Assembly: GCA_031256615.1 (NCBI GenBank)
Contig: JAIRQG010000002.1
Span: 1 to 15,568, forward strand
DNA from: Candidatus Methanoplasma sp.
Lineage (GTDB): Archaea; Thermoplasmatota; Thermoplasmata; Methanomassiliicoccales; Methanomethylophilaceae
Length of the DNA stretch: 15,568 nt
Direction: 5' to 3'
Below the pieces are notes generated by a model, which did not search any database, was not told where the DNA came from, and saw only the letters and a list, made by a program, of their open reading frames with translations. Shown piece by piece: positions 1 through 7,917 of this stretch. Made by a program: the position numbers and the translations under genes. Each line of letters opens with the position of its first letter. Position 1 is the first letter of the stretch.

Positions 1-1
1 A

Positions 2-1123
2 GAAGGTAAAAATCAGGTCAAGGCTCTGAAGCTGGCGATTGAGACTGGTTCGAAGAAATTCCTTGAAGGAGATGCGCCCAGACTCATAGATGAGTGGCAA
101 AAAGTTCCTGAGACTTGGGATGCAGTGAGATTCGAGGTCGATCATCGTGACAAGGTAGGACAGTTCATACTCACCGGCTCCTCCACTCCTCCAATGGAGT
201 CTGTAATGCATTCAGGAGCAGGACGGATAGCCAGAGTCACCATGCGCCCGATGAGTCTTTTCGAATCTGGAGAATCCAACGGACATGTGTCTCTGAAAGA
301 CCTCTTTTATCCAGACAGCAAGGTTGATGGTTATTCCGAGCTGACTGTGGAACGTTTGACATCAGCCCTCACGCGCGGCGGATGGCCCAAAAGCATAAAC
401 GATGCTACAGGTAACGCATCTAGAATCGCGTCGCAGTATGTCCGAGCTATAGTGAACTCCGATTTCTTTCAACAAGAGGGGATAAAAAAGGACCCTGCCG
501 TCGTCAAAAAGATAATCGAATCTATTTCACGCAACATCTCCACACCAGCCAGCAGAGAAACGATCCGCAGAGATGTCAACGGCATGGAGGGCACCATGAC
601 AGATATTACCCTTACCGAATATCTCAGACTGATGGAAAGGATATTTCTGATCGAGAACCTCCCTGCCTGGAATCCGCATATGCGATCTCGAACAAAGTTG
701 ATGAAGATGCCAAAGTGGCACTTCGTCGACCCTTCTATTGCCACTGCAGCTCTGATGGTATCTTCCGAGGCCCTTCTCATGGACTACAACGCCTTTGGGC
801 TGTTGTTCGAATCCTTATGCATCAGAGATCTGCGCGTATACTCCCAACCTTTGGATGGTGAAATAAGATATTTCTGCGATAAGAACGGAAAAGAGGTTGA
901 CATCATTTTAGAACTGCCGGGAGGGAAGTGGGGCGCAATAGAGGTAAAGCTTGGAGATGACTACATTGACGAGGGAGCAAAAAATCTCCTAAGGCTGCGG
1001 GACAACATCGATACGGAGTACATGAAGCAACCATCTTTTCTCATGGTACTTACGGCGGGACAGTTCGCATATAAAAGGCAGGATGGAGTTCTGGTTGTGC
1101 CGATAGGATGTCTCAGAGACTAA
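2..1123 (+). CDS. DUF4143-type AAA ATPase, 5'-truncated by window edge
   Basis: The frame is open from the left edge, so the start and the Walker A region lie outside the window. The visible part begins just before a Walker B-like strand (RLIDEWQ, about 90-110) and a sensor-1 strand (FILTGSS, about 164-184). These are followed by a Gly-Gly-Trp-Pro turn and a C-terminal domain of the DUF4143 type. That domain carries a PD-(D/E)XK-like core: GKEVDIILEL, then WGAIEVKLG, at about 886-955. The family is an archaeal and bacterial AAA+ ATPase, often called ATP-binding protein or predicted AAA+ superfamily ATPase. Its cellular role is poorly defined; toxin-like or mobile-element links have been proposed for some relatives. 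An internal GTG at 125 is not the start, because clear family sequence continues upstream of it. The gene ends 132 nt before cbiD and is probably unrelated to it. The family call is firm; the function is unknown. Confidence 0.85.
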   Translation, partial: EGKNQVKALKLAIETGSKKFLEGDAPRLIDEWQKVPETWDAVRFEVDHRDKVGQFILTGSSTPPMESVMHSGAGRIARVTMRPMSLFESGESNGHVSLKDLFYPDSKVDGYSELTVERLTSALTRGGWPKSINDATGNASRIASQYVRAIVNSDFFQQEGIKKDPAVVKKIIESISRNISTPASRETIRRDVNGMEGTMTDITLTEYLRLMERIFLIENLPAWNPHMRSRTKLMKMPKWHFVDPSIATAALMVSSEALLMDYNAFGLLFESLCIRDLRVYSQPLDGEIRYFCDKNGKEVDIILELPGGKWGAIEVKLGDDYIDEGAKNLLRLRDNIDTEYMKQPSFLMVLTAGQFAYKRQDGVLVVPIGCLRD

Positions 1124-1205
1124 TCGGTCCGTCTCACAAAACTGTTTGAACCCATATGACGTGTCATTCTACTGCACCGAACTCTGAAATTGAGTAGACC
1201 ATCAA

Positions 1206-1230
1206 GTATTATAACTTGGCACATATATCC
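1206..1230 (+). promoter_or_regulatory. putative archaeal promoter of the cbi operon
   Basis: Two A/T-rich TATA-like elements, GTATTATAAC (1206-1215) and ACATATATCC (1221-1230), lie 25-50 nt before the chosen cbiD ATG at 1256. Archaeal TATA boxes sit about 25 nt before the transcript start. Either element would therefore give a short leader, and either would place the alternative TTG start at 1190 outside the transcript. No cobalamin riboswitch-like structure is evident. This is a motif match by eye only. Confidence 0.35.
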
Positions 1231-1255
1231 AACTCCATCCGGCTCAGGGAAGGAT

Positions 1256-2428
1256 ATGGATACCGCAGAAAAAGCTGACAAAAACGCCAACGACGGAATG
1301 TACGTGGTCGTCAACAACAAAAAATTAAGGTGCGGTTACACCACAGGCTCGTGCGCTGCGGCCGCCTCGAAAATGGCCGCGACCATACTCCTCGGCGGAG
1401 AAAGTAAAGACTCTGTGGAAATAGTGACCCCCAGAGGAACCCTCCTTTCTCTTAAAGTGGAGGATATCCGCGTATCAGACAGCAGCGTGACATGCGCCGT
1501 CAGGAAGGACGGCGGTGATGACATTGATTCTACTCATGGCATGCTTATCTGCTCAACTGTCCGTAAAAGAACGGACGGCATGATCGTGCTCGACGGAGGA
1601 GACGGGATAGGACGGGTGACCAAAAAGGGTCTTGATCAGCCGGTCGGGAACGCTGCGATAAACAGGGTCCCGAGAAGCATGATAAAAGAGGCCTTGGAAG
1701 ATGTCTGCGAGAACTTTCATTTCAAAGAGGGGCTGACAGCGATAATATCCGCACCGGAAGGAACGGGGATATCAAAAAAGACCTTCAATGGCAGGCTGGG
1801 CATCATAGGCGGAATATCCATACTCGGAACGACCGGTATAGTTGAACCGATGAGCGAGACCGCACTGATCGATACCATAAAGACAGAACTGAACATGAAA
1901 AGAGCCTCTGGAGATGAGTTCGTTTTGATCGTGCCGGGCAACTACGGCAGAGACTTCTCCGATGAGATGGAAGGGCTTGACGGGGACCTCGCGGTCAAAT
2001 GCAGCAATTTCATAGGGGACACAATTGACCATGCGGTAAAGCTCGGCTTTAAAGGATTCCTTCTCGTCGGCAATCTCGGAAAGATGGTGAAGCTTGCCGG
2101 AGGCATAATGAACACTCATTCCAGATGGGCCGACTGCAGGATGGAGATCCTCTCTGCAAACTCTATTCTGGCAGGGGCGGATGCGGAGACGGCAAAGAAG
2201 ATAATGTCCTGTATATCGACGGATGACGCTTTGGACATACTGAGCGAAACAGGCACGATGGAAAAAACGATCAATGAGATAACGGAGAAGATCGCATTCC
2301 ACCTCAATCACAGGAGCGGTGAGGGAATGCAGACCGAATGCATAGTGTTCTCCTCAAAATACGGAAAACTCGGCGAGACCTCGGGAGCGGCAGTTCTTTT
2401 GGAAAAAGTAAAGGATCAGGTGCGATGA
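1256..2428 (+). CDS. cbiD: cobalt-precorrin-5B (C1)-methyltransferase CbiD
   Basis: CbiD is the SAM-dependent enzyme that methylates C1 of cobalt-precorrin-5B to give cobalt-precorrin-6A in anaerobic corrin-ring synthesis. Family signatures are clear: RCGYTTGSCAAAA at residues 25-37, the GxGIGRVTKKGL block with QPVGNAAINRVPR, GTGISKKTFNGR near 169, IGGISILGTTGIVEP near 183-197, and GNLGKMVKLAGGIMNTHSR in the C-terminal third. At 390 residues it has the usual length. The frame is open back to a TTG at 1190, but that lies upstream of the TATA-like elements. The ATG at 1256 has AGGGAAGG just before it and is preferred. An ATG at 1298 is the main alternative. The stop overlaps the start of cbiG (ATGA), implying translational coupling and co-transcription. 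The identification is secure; only the start is open. Confidence 0.95.
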   Translation: MDTAEKADKNANDGMYVVVNNKKLRCGYTTGSCAAAASKMAATILLGGESKDSVEIVTPRGTLLSLKVEDIRVSDSSVTCAVRKDGGDDIDSTHGMLICSTVRKRTDGMIVLDGGDGIGRVTKKGLDQPVGNAAINRVPRSMIKEALEDVCENFHFKEGLTAIISAPEGTGISKKTFNGRLGIIGGISILGTTGIVEPMSETALIDTIKTELNMKRASGDEFVLIVPGNYGRDFSDEMEGLDGDLAVKCSNFIGDTIDHAVKLGFKGFLLVGNLGKMVKLAGGIMNTHSRWADCRMEILSANSILAGADAETAKKIMSCISTDDALDILSETGTMEKTINEITEKIAFHLNHRSGEGMQTECIVFSSKYGKLGETSGAAVLLEKVKDQVR

Positions 2429-3465
2429 TGAAGATAAGGATAATAGCATTCTCTAGGAGGGGCTGCGAACTCGGACAGAAAATATACGGATCGCTTAGCG
2501 AGCATGAGTGCCGGTTGTATTCAAAGACCTCTGCAGATGCCGCTGGTACCGAGAAAGTGGATGGATCTGTGTCCGATTGGACAAGGGAGTCATTCGAAGC
2601 TGCGGATGCGATCGTGTTCATCGGCGCGACCGGCATCGCCGTTAGGTACATCTCGCCGTTCGTGAAGAATAAGATGAAAGATCCAGCAATAATATCCATT
2701 GATGAACTGGGACAGTTCGTCATATCTCTTCTTTCCGGCCATATAGGCGGAGCGAACGATCTCGCAAAGGAGATAGCCGAGAAGATCGGTGCTGTTCCTG
2801 TCATAACAACTGCAACGGACATCCATAGAAGATTCTCGGTCGACTCATACGCCGAAAAGCATAATATGCACATCGGGAGCATGTCTCTGGCCAAGAACAT
2901 ATCATCGCTCATTGTGGACGATAAAAAGGTAGGATTGGCCTCAGATGTTCCGATAAAAGGCGGGATACCGCCGGAACTGGACCTCAACGGGAAAGAAGGA
3001 CTTGGCATATTCATCTCATACGGCAGATCGGAAGGCCCCTTCGCAAGTACACTGAAGCTCACACCGAGATGCCATGTGCTCGGGATAGGATGCAGGAGGG
3101 GAGTTCCCGCCAATAGGCTTGAGGCATTCGTTAACGAGATACTCAGCGCGGAGGACATCTCCTTCAAAAGCGTGAGGGCGGTCGCAAGCATCGATCTGAA
3201 AAAGGATGAGGCCGGGCTGCTGAAGTTCTCAAGGAGGATAGGGGTTGAGCCGGTATTCTTCTCATCTGACGAATTGGCATCCCTGCCTGATATGGGATTC
3301 ACACCGTCAGAGATGGTGAGGTCCGTCACAGGCGTGGATAACGTATGCGAAAGAGCGGCCTTCGCCGCATCCCGAAACGGAGAAATAATAGTAAAAAAGA
3401 CCTCCTGGGACGGGATGACCCTTGCTGTAGTGAGGGAACCTTTCTTTGTTGATTTTGAGGTGTAA
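2425..3465 (+). CDS. cbiG: cobalt-precorrin-5A hydrolase CbiG
   Basis: CbiG opens the ring-A delta-lactone of cobalt-precorrin-5A, releasing acetaldehyde and forming cobalt-precorrin-5B, the substrate of CbiD encoded just upstream. The N-terminal and core regions show FIGATGIAVR with ISPF (about 65-78), a DELGQFVISLLSGHIGGAN block (about 93-111) and PVITTATD (about 125-132). The C-terminal CbiG domain opens with LGIGCRRGVPANR (about 219-231), and the gene has the usual length of about 346 residues. The start lies in an ATGATG pair at 2425/2428 overlapping the cbiD stop. AGGTG at 2418-2422 favours the second ATG by spacing, so the first residue is uncertain by one codon. The frame is open upstream to 2338 inside cbiD, but that extension has no family sequence. 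Its stop lies 4 nt before the next gene. Confidence 0.95.
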   Translation: MMKIRIIAFSRRGCELGQKIYGSLSEHECRLYSKTSADAAGTEKVDGSVSDWTRESFEAADAIVFIGATGIAVRYISPFVKNKMKDPAIISIDELGQFVISLLSGHIGGANDLAKEIAEKIGAVPVITTATDIHRRFSVDSYAEKHNMHIGSMSLAKNISSLIVDDKKVGLASDVPIKGGIPPELDLNGKEGLGIFISYGRSEGPFASTLKLTPRCHVLGIGCRRGVPANRLEAFVNEILSAEDISFKSVRAVASIDLKKDEAGLLKFSRRIGVEPVFFSSDELASLPDMGFTPSEMVRSVTGVDNVCERAAFAASRNGEIIVKKTSWDGMTLAVVREPFFVDFEV

Positions 3466-3469
3466 TGAT

Positions 3470-5467
3470 ATGCAGAGCGGGGACAGAGTGATAGTGTTCG
3501 CGGGGACGACGGAAGGAAGAGTGGTCACAGAATATCTGGGAAATGCCGGGATCAATGTGCTCGCATGCGTGGCGACCGAGTTCGGAAGACAGTTCATAAA
3601 AGAGAACGAGCACATCAGAGTATCGTCTGAGAGGCTGGGCGAAGAAGGGATCAGACGCATAATGAAAGAGGGTTGTTCCTGCGTGATAGACGCGACGCAC
3701 CCATATGCGGTCGTCATTTCCGGAAAGATCAGGGCCGCCTGTGAGGATACCGGGTCCGAGTACATCCGCTTGGTGCGCGCAGAGAGCTGCGAGCACGATG
3801 ACATCGTCACTGTTCCAGACATACCGTCCGCTGTCGAATATCTTAGCGGTACCGATGGGAACATACTCATCACGACCGGAAGCAAAGAGCTTGACAAGTA
3901 CACAGCGATAAAGAACTACAAGGACAGAGCATTCGCAAGAGTGCTGTCCATGCCGACCGCATCGCAGACGTGCGCGGACATAGGATTCGAGGGCAGGAAT
4001 CTGTTCTGCATGCAGGGTCCGTTCTGCGAGGAACTGAACTACGGTCTCCTGAAACAGATCGATGCAAAATACATGGTGACCAAAGATTCAGGAGAACCAG
4101 GAGGATTTGAGGAAAAGGTCAGGGCCGCCAAAAGAGCGGGAACGAAGATAATATTGATCTCCAGGCCGAAGGAAACAGAAGGCTATGGGTTAAAAGATAT
4201 CATGGATTTGCTCAGCAAGAGATTCGGCATAAAGCGGGAGGAATCAAGCATTCCTTCCCGCCGCAGGATCGCGGTCGTCGGCATCGGAATGGGCAATGAA
4301 GACACCCTCACGATAGGTGCCAGAAGAGCCATCGATGAGGCCGACCTCCTGGTGGGAGCGGAAAGGATGGTGAGGTCTGTATCAAGAGGGCAGGACTCTT
4401 TCATTGAATACAGATCCGATCAGATAATCAGATACCTTAACGAAAATCCAAAATACAGAAAGATAGCGGTACTTGTGTCCGGAGATACCGGATTCTACAG
4501 CGCCGCCAAAAACCTGATGGAACAAATAGACACTTCGGTCTTTGACGCAGAGGTTAAATGCGGGATCTCATCGGTCTCATATCTGTGCTCGATAACTGGG
4601 TCGTCATGGGACGATGCGTTTGTTATGAGCGCGCACGGCAGGGATGCGAACATTGTCGGCGCGGTACGCATGAACAGCAAGGTCATCGTTCTGCTTGACG
4701 GCGGCGAAGGCGCAAAGAAGATGTGCGCGGAACTCAAAGAGTACGGCTTGGATAATGCGATCGTTACACTGGGTCAGGACCTCGGTCAGACCGGTGAACG
4801 GATATCAACGGGAAGGCCGTCAGACCTTATGGGCACGGAGTTCGGCGGACTGTGCATTGCCATGATAGAGAACCCGGAGGCCTGCAGGAAGAACCCCCTC
4901 GGGATACATGATGAACTCTTCATCAGAGGCGACGCACCCATGACAAAGGAAGAGATAAGATCCCTTTCTGTGGTGAAACTGAAACTCGAAGAGGATTCAG
5001 TGCTCTTTGACATCGGTGCCGGAACAGGATCTGTCGCGGTCGAATCCGCGCTGTGCATACCGCATGGAAAAGTGTATGCTGTGGAAAAAGAAAAGGACGC
5101 CGCAGATCTCATCAGACAAAACAAGATTAATTTCGGAGCACAAAATCTGTATATCGTGGAAGGGCATGCGCCGGAGGCGCTGGATGATCTTCCAGCACCG
5201 TCCCATGTGTTCATCGGCGGATCGTCTGGGAACTTGAAGGAGATAATGGGATCATGCCTTCGCAAGAACCCGAAGGTGAGATTTGTGATAACCGCTATAA
5301 CACTGGAAACCATATCGGAGATGGTCCGCTGTTTCAACGAACTCAGCGTCAATGAGGAAGAGATCCTCTCGATCAGCGTCTCAAGATCGAAAAAGGCAGG
5401 CAGTTACCATCTTATGACCGCTCAAAATCCGATATACATCGGCGTTTGCACGGGCGCGGTCCGGTGA
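3470..5467 (+). CDS. fused cobalt-precorrin-6A reductase / precorrin methyltransferases (CobK/CbiJ-CbiE-CbiT)
   Basis: This 665-residue protein joins three enzymes of the corrin pathway. Residues 1 to about 255 are CbiJ/CobK, the NAD(P)H-dependent reductase of cobalt-precorrin-6A: FAGTTEGR at 10-17, DATHPYA at 74-80, and ITTGSKEL further on. Residues about 265-465 are CbiE, a tetrapyrrole methylase acting at C5, opening with IAVVGIGMGNEDTLT at 267-281 and containing the VSGDTGFYSAA motif. Residues about 490-665 are CbiT, the C15 methyltransferase/decarboxylase, with a Rossmann SAM motif DIGAGTGS at 514-521 and YAVEKEKDA shortly after. The frame is continuous, without a stop between domains. 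The start at 3470 has a strong GAGGTG at 3457-3462. A CbiE-CbiT fusion is known as CobL; the additional N-terminal reductase is less common. The enzymes act directly after CbiG and CbiD, so gene order tracks the pathway. Confidence 0.93.
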   Translation: MQSGDRVIVFAGTTEGRVVTEYLGNAGINVLACVATEFGRQFIKENEHIRVSSERLGEEGIRRIMKEGCSCVIDATHPYAVVISGKIRAACEDTGSEYIRLVRAESCEHDDIVTVPDIPSAVEYLSGTDGNILITTGSKELDKYTAIKNYKDRAFARVLSMPTASQTCADIGFEGRNLFCMQGPFCEELNYGLLKQIDAKYMVTKDSGEPGGFEEKVRAAKRAGTKIILISRPKETEGYGLKDIMDLLSKRFGIKREESSIPSRRRIAVVGIGMGNEDTLTIGARRAIDEADLLVGAERMVRSVSRGQDSFIEYRSDQIIRYLNENPKYRKIAVLVSGDTGFYSAAKNLMEQIDTSVFDAEVKCGISSVSYLCSITGSSWDDAFVMSAHGRDANIVGAVRMNSKVIVLLDGGEGAKKMCAELKEYGLDNAIVTLGQDLGQTGERISTGRPSDLMGTEFGGLCIAMIENPEACRKNPLGIHDELFIRGDAPMTKEEIRSLSVVKLKLEEDSVLFDIGAGTGSVAVESALCIPHGKVYAVEKEKDAADLIRQNKINFGAQNLYIVEGHAPEALDDLPAPSHVFIGGSSGNLKEIMGSCLRKNPKVRFVITAITLETISEMVRCFNELSVNEEEILSISVSRSKKAGSYHLMTAQNPIYIGVCTGAVR

Positions 5468-5503
5468 CGCGGGACCTTTGACAGCAAAGATGGGAGTGTG
5501 CCC

Positions 5504-5797
5504 TCAGCGGCGGTTCTGCCGTTCTGTTTTCTCCTTCTCTGTATTCTCTTTCTTTTGTTTCTCGAGGCCTTCTATTTCCGCCTCGAGTTTTTTGATCTCT
5601 TCACAAAGTTTGACAACATCGTCGCCTAATGAGGTCTCGTCTTTGCAATATGCGGTATAGATCAGCGCACCGATCTCTCTTTGTACCTTCTCAATATCGC
5701 CTTTCTTACCGCTGATCTCAAGGTTGAAACGTGCCTCTTGCGTTTTCTCTGAGCCGTAGCTCGCCGTGTCCTGCACCAGATTCTTTATCATTCCCAT
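5504..5797 (-). CDS. small charged coiled-coil protein, unknown function
   Basis: This 97-residue protein begins MGMIKNLVQDTASYGSEKTQ and continues into a highly charged helical region (EEIKKLEAEIEGLEKQKKE) ending in a basic tail. The N-terminal half, with its EISGKKGDIEKVQREIG and IYTAYCKDE segment, resembles small archaeal and bacterial proteins that usually end in a zinc ribbon. Here no CxxC pair follows the coiled coil, so the ribbon is absent. There is no signal peptide or membrane segment. The ATG at 5797 has GAGG (5805-5808) at 7 nt spacing; a second ATG at 5791 is possible. It lies 9 nt after the glyA stop on the same strand, so it is probably co-transcribed with glyA. It converges with the corrin operon, leaving only 36 nt between the two stops. 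The product is likely real, but its function is not known to me. Confidence 0.75.
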   Translation of the reverse strand: MGMIKNLVQDTASYGSEKTQEARFNLEISGKKGDIEKVQREIGALIYTAYCKDETSLGDDVVKLCEEIKKLEAEIEGLEKQKKENTEKEKTERQNRR

Positions 5798-5806
5798 TTT
5801 ATCGCC

Positions 5807-7090
5807 TCATTCCACAAGTTTGTGATATTTATATGCCGGCTCTCCTTCGTTGAAACAGTATTTTATCGTAGCGAAATTCTTTTTGAGAGCTTTGACATCT
5901 TCTTTTACTTTCTTCGGGTCCTCTTTCTTCTTGACGACGCGTGCGATGAGTTCGGCGACTTCCTTCATCTCGCTTTCTTTCATGCCCGTCCTCGTAAGCT
6001 CCTGCGTTCCGAGCCTGAGACCGGACGGCCTTACGGCGCTGGTATCGCTGGGGAGCATGTTCTTGTTGCAGATGATGTTGGCATCTTCGAGAAGCTGTGC
6101 GCATTCTTTCCCGCCTCCGAATGCGGAGACGTCAAGCGCTATCGCATGGGACCTTGTGAACCCAAGGTTGGGGCAAAGCACCGGTATCCCATGTTCATAG
6201 AGAGCTTCTCCCAATGCTCTTGCGTTCTTGCATGTCTGCGCGGCGTAGTCTTTTGCGAAGACCTGCATCTCCGCAAGCGTCATCGCCAATGCCGCCATCG
6301 CATGGAGGTGGTGGCTGGATGTCACGCCTGGGAACACTGCTTTCTGTATCTTCTTTTCCTCTTCCTCTGTAAGATTCGAACCGAGTATCATGCCGTGGTT
6401 CGGTCCGGGGAATGTCTTGTGCGTTGATGATGAGACAATGTTCACTCCGTCATCGAAAGGTTTGTGGAACTTTCCTCCGGCGATAAGACCCAGAACATGC
6501 GCGCAGTCCTCCCAGACAAGACAGTCTATCTCATTGAACGTGTCCATCAGCTCTTTTATCGGCGGAGGGAAAAGGAACACAGAGAGACCGAACTGAGCTA
6601 TCTTCGGTTTTTCTTTTTTGAGCAACTTTATCGCACCGTCCACATCGATGTTCATGTCCTCGGTGTTGAAGGGATAGTTCACCGATCGTATCCCTCTCTG
6701 CCCGAACGCACCGAACTCACATGTCGAGATGTGCGCCCCCTGAGCAAGGGCACATGTCGTGATCGTATCCCCGGGGTTAGCAAAAGCAAAAAGAACGGCC
6801 ATGTTCGCGACCGTTCCGGAAACAGGTCTGACATCTGCGAACTCGGCTTCGAAAAGCTTTTTGGCAAGTTCGGTCGCTTTTATCTCTACTTCGTCAACGT
6901 AGATGTTTCCCTGATAGTATCTTTTTCCGGGGAGTCCCTCAGCATATCTGTCTGCGAAATCCGATATTAAGGCCTCCTTTGCAAGAGGGCTCATGAGATT
7001 CTCGGATGCGATCATGGGGATGCACTCCTCGAACCATTTATTGTGCTGCATTATCTTCTCTCTGATGAAACGGCCGTCATCTGTCATCAT
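5807..7090 (-). CDS. glyA: serine hydroxymethyltransferase (archaeal type)
   Basis: SHMT is a cytosolic PLP enzyme that interconverts serine and glycine while moving a one-carbon unit to or from a tetrahydropterin. The 427-residue sequence shows an N-terminal IASENLMSPLA, RYAEGLPGKRYYQGN, RPVSGTVANMAV, the cofactor-contacting WEDCAHVLGL (Asp about 195) and SSSTHKTFPGPNHG. The lysine in HKT (about 225) should form the Schiff base with PLP. Sequence details such as PGPNHG and the C-terminal block are of the archaeal SHMT group rather than bacterial GlyA. The frame is open to a TTG at 7099, but ATG codons at 7090 and 7087 are better starts. A TATA-like run at 7117-7127 would start transcription near 7097, giving an almost leaderless message. 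The small coiled-coil gene follows directly downstream. Confidence 0.95.
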   Translation of the reverse strand: MMTDDGRFIREKIMQHNKWFEECIPMIASENLMSPLAKEALISDFADRYAEGLPGKRYYQGNIYVDEVEIKATELAKKLFEAEFADVRPVSGTVANMAVLFAFANPGDTITTCALAQGAHISTCEFGAFGQRGIRSVNYPFNTEDMNIDVDGAIKLLKKEKPKIAQFGLSVFLFPPPIKELMDTFNEIDCLVWEDCAHVLGLIAGGKFHKPFDDGVNIVSSSTHKTFPGPNHGMILGSNLTEEEEKKIQKAVFPGVTSSHHLHAMAALAMTLAEMQVFAKDYAAQTCKNARALGEALYEHGIPVLCPNLGFTRSHAIALDVSAFGGGKECAQLLEDANIICNKNMLPSDTSAVRPSGLRLGTQELTRTGMKESEMKEVAELIARVVKKKEDPKKVKEDVKALKKNFATIKYCFNEGEPAYKYHKLVE

Positions 7091-7116
7091 AAGTATCAAT
7101 GACCCTAACGTAGCAT

Positions 7117-7127
7117 GGATAAAAAAG
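7117..7127 (-). promoter_or_regulatory. putative TATA element of glyA
   Basis: On the - strand this reads CTTTTTTATCC, about 30 nt before the glyA ATG at 7090. At the archaeal TATA-to-start distance, transcription would begin near 7097, so the leader would be under 10 nt. That fits the lack of a well-spaced Shine-Dalgarno sequence. This is a single weak motif by eye. Confidence 0.3.
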
Positions 7128-7340
7128 AGTTGCTTCCCTGCTGTCTTTCAAAAAGTGCGGTCCGCCGCAGAGCCACATAGCCTGGTTAATAGGTCATGGA
7201 CTTTCATGCGGTGTTTCACTGAAGGTTTAGACCGCATATGGTAATGCCTGAGTTGACATTGACACGGACGAACCCTAACTGACCGTCCCCTATCAACTTG
7301 GATTGTCAGCGGGCTTCTGTCAAAACCGCAACAAGCGCCC
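7128..7340. other. intergenic stretch without a convincing gene; contains a hairpin
   Basis: Between the glyA promoter and the SdpI-like fragment no frame looks like protein on either strand: short frames here have odd composition and no ribosome binding site. A perfect 7-bp inverted repeat, ATGCGGT at 7206-7212 and ACCGCAT at 7231-7237, encloses an 18-nt loop containing a smaller TTCA/TGAA pairing. Read on the - strand it could be a terminator or RNA structure downstream of the small membrane protein gene, although no T-tract adjoins it. No tRNA or C/D box signature was found. Confidence 0.4.
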
Positions 7341-7487
7341 ATGCAAACAGATGCGCAGGGCGCGATTTACATTCTGGCAGGTCTTCTTTCTACCCTCATT
7401 GCATATGGTCTGTACAGAATTCCGATCAATCACGTTTTTGGCCTGCGTGTTCTTCATGGCGAAGAACAGCTATTGAAGAGAGGATGA
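7341..7487 (+). pseudogene. possible SdpI-like membrane protein fragment
   Basis: Starting at ATG 7341, 48 codons read as one hydrophobic helix (IYILAGLLSTLIAYGLY) followed by RIPINHVFGLR and then a stop at 7485. In short SdpI-family membrane proteins a helix is followed by a similar motif (a basic residue, Ile-Pro, x-Asn, then an aromatic, Gly and Arg). The rest of the domain and the further helices are missing, so this would be a broken remnant. No Shine-Dalgarno precedes it, and its 3' end lies antisense to the small membrane gene at 7426-7629. A GCGCCC/GGGCGC inverted repeat (7335-7340 and 7358-7363) surrounds its start. The likeness is from motif memory only. Confidence 0.3.
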
Positions 7488-7629
7488 ACGCGATGGTACA
7501 TATTATTAATGTAAATTCGATCGGCGTATCCCAACCGTTCAAGTATACCTGAATACTGGATATGAACAACAACGCAAAAGAAATCATCAATACTATAATG
7601 CTTAAACGCATCTTATTTTCTTCCCTCAT
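7426..7629 (-). CDS. small two-helix membrane protein, unknown
   Basis: This 67-residue frame shows two hydrophobic segments, LSIIVLMISFALLFISSIQV (about 9-28) and FTLIICTIAFILSSIAVL (about 39-56). They are joined by a short polar loop (YLNGWDTPIE) and followed by a charged tail, a plausible two-pass inner-membrane protein. A start at the second Met (7611) would put GAGGGA upstream at 9-10 nt, giving 61 residues; it is a strong alternative to 7629. It lies 41 nt after the 72-residue frame upstream and may share its transcript. Its 3' end overlaps the SdpI-like fragment on the other strand, so only one of the two is likely intact and expressed. I recognise no family. Confidence 0.45.
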   Translation of the reverse strand: MREENKMRLSIIVLMISFALLFISSIQVYLNGWDTPIEFTLIICTIAFILSSIAVLRHEEHAGQKRD

Positions 7630-7670
7630 TTTACCACAGCCTACAACCTCGCAAGTTCATATCAGACTGC

Positions 7671-7889
7671 TTATTCCGTATTTCTTTCAGCACTCTGAAT
7701 GAAGCCCTTAATGGACCTTTTCATTGCTCGGAGACCAAACGGGTAGCAGGCGGTCCGGAGTATATAATCATATTTGCTGCTGCCAGGGTGGATCATATGT
7801 GGTAAAAACAGTCGGATTCTCATACCGCTCTCGTAAAATCCCATGATAAGGGGTTCAAACTCCTTTCCTGTGCCTCTTCCCTTACACAT
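7671..7889 (-). CDS. hypothetical small protein (72 residues)
   Basis: A frame of 72 codons begins with ATG at 7889, preceded by GAGGAAGG at 8-nt spacing and by an A/T-rich TTTATTAAAG element about 30-40 nt upstream (within 7918-7930). The product is basic, with no membrane segment, CxxC pair or recognised motif; it contains a Gly-rich N-terminus (KGRGTGKEFEP) and a basic C-terminal helix (GLRAMKRSIKGFIQ). The good ribosome binding site is the main argument for a real gene. The composition is unremarkable, and the frame could equally be the end of a decayed gene. It lies downstream of the adhesin gene, separated by a GC-rich hairpin. Confidence 0.3.
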   Translation of the reverse strand: MCKGRGTGKEFEPLIMGFYESGMRIRLFLPHMIHPGSSKYDYILRTACYPFGLRAMKRSIKGFIQSAERNTE

Positions 7890-7917
7890 CGGAAAGTCCT
7901 TCCTCGTTCTAAAATCT

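Noticed and set aside
1124..1255. Cobalamin riboswitch before cbiD
   Set aside because: The interval is too short for one, no B12-box-like conserved core is seen, and such riboswitches are essentially bacterial.
7840..7880. T-loop-like GGTTCAAACTCC suggesting a tRNA
   Set aside because: The flanking 5-bp T-stem does not pair on either strand and no D-arm or acceptor stem could be built around it.
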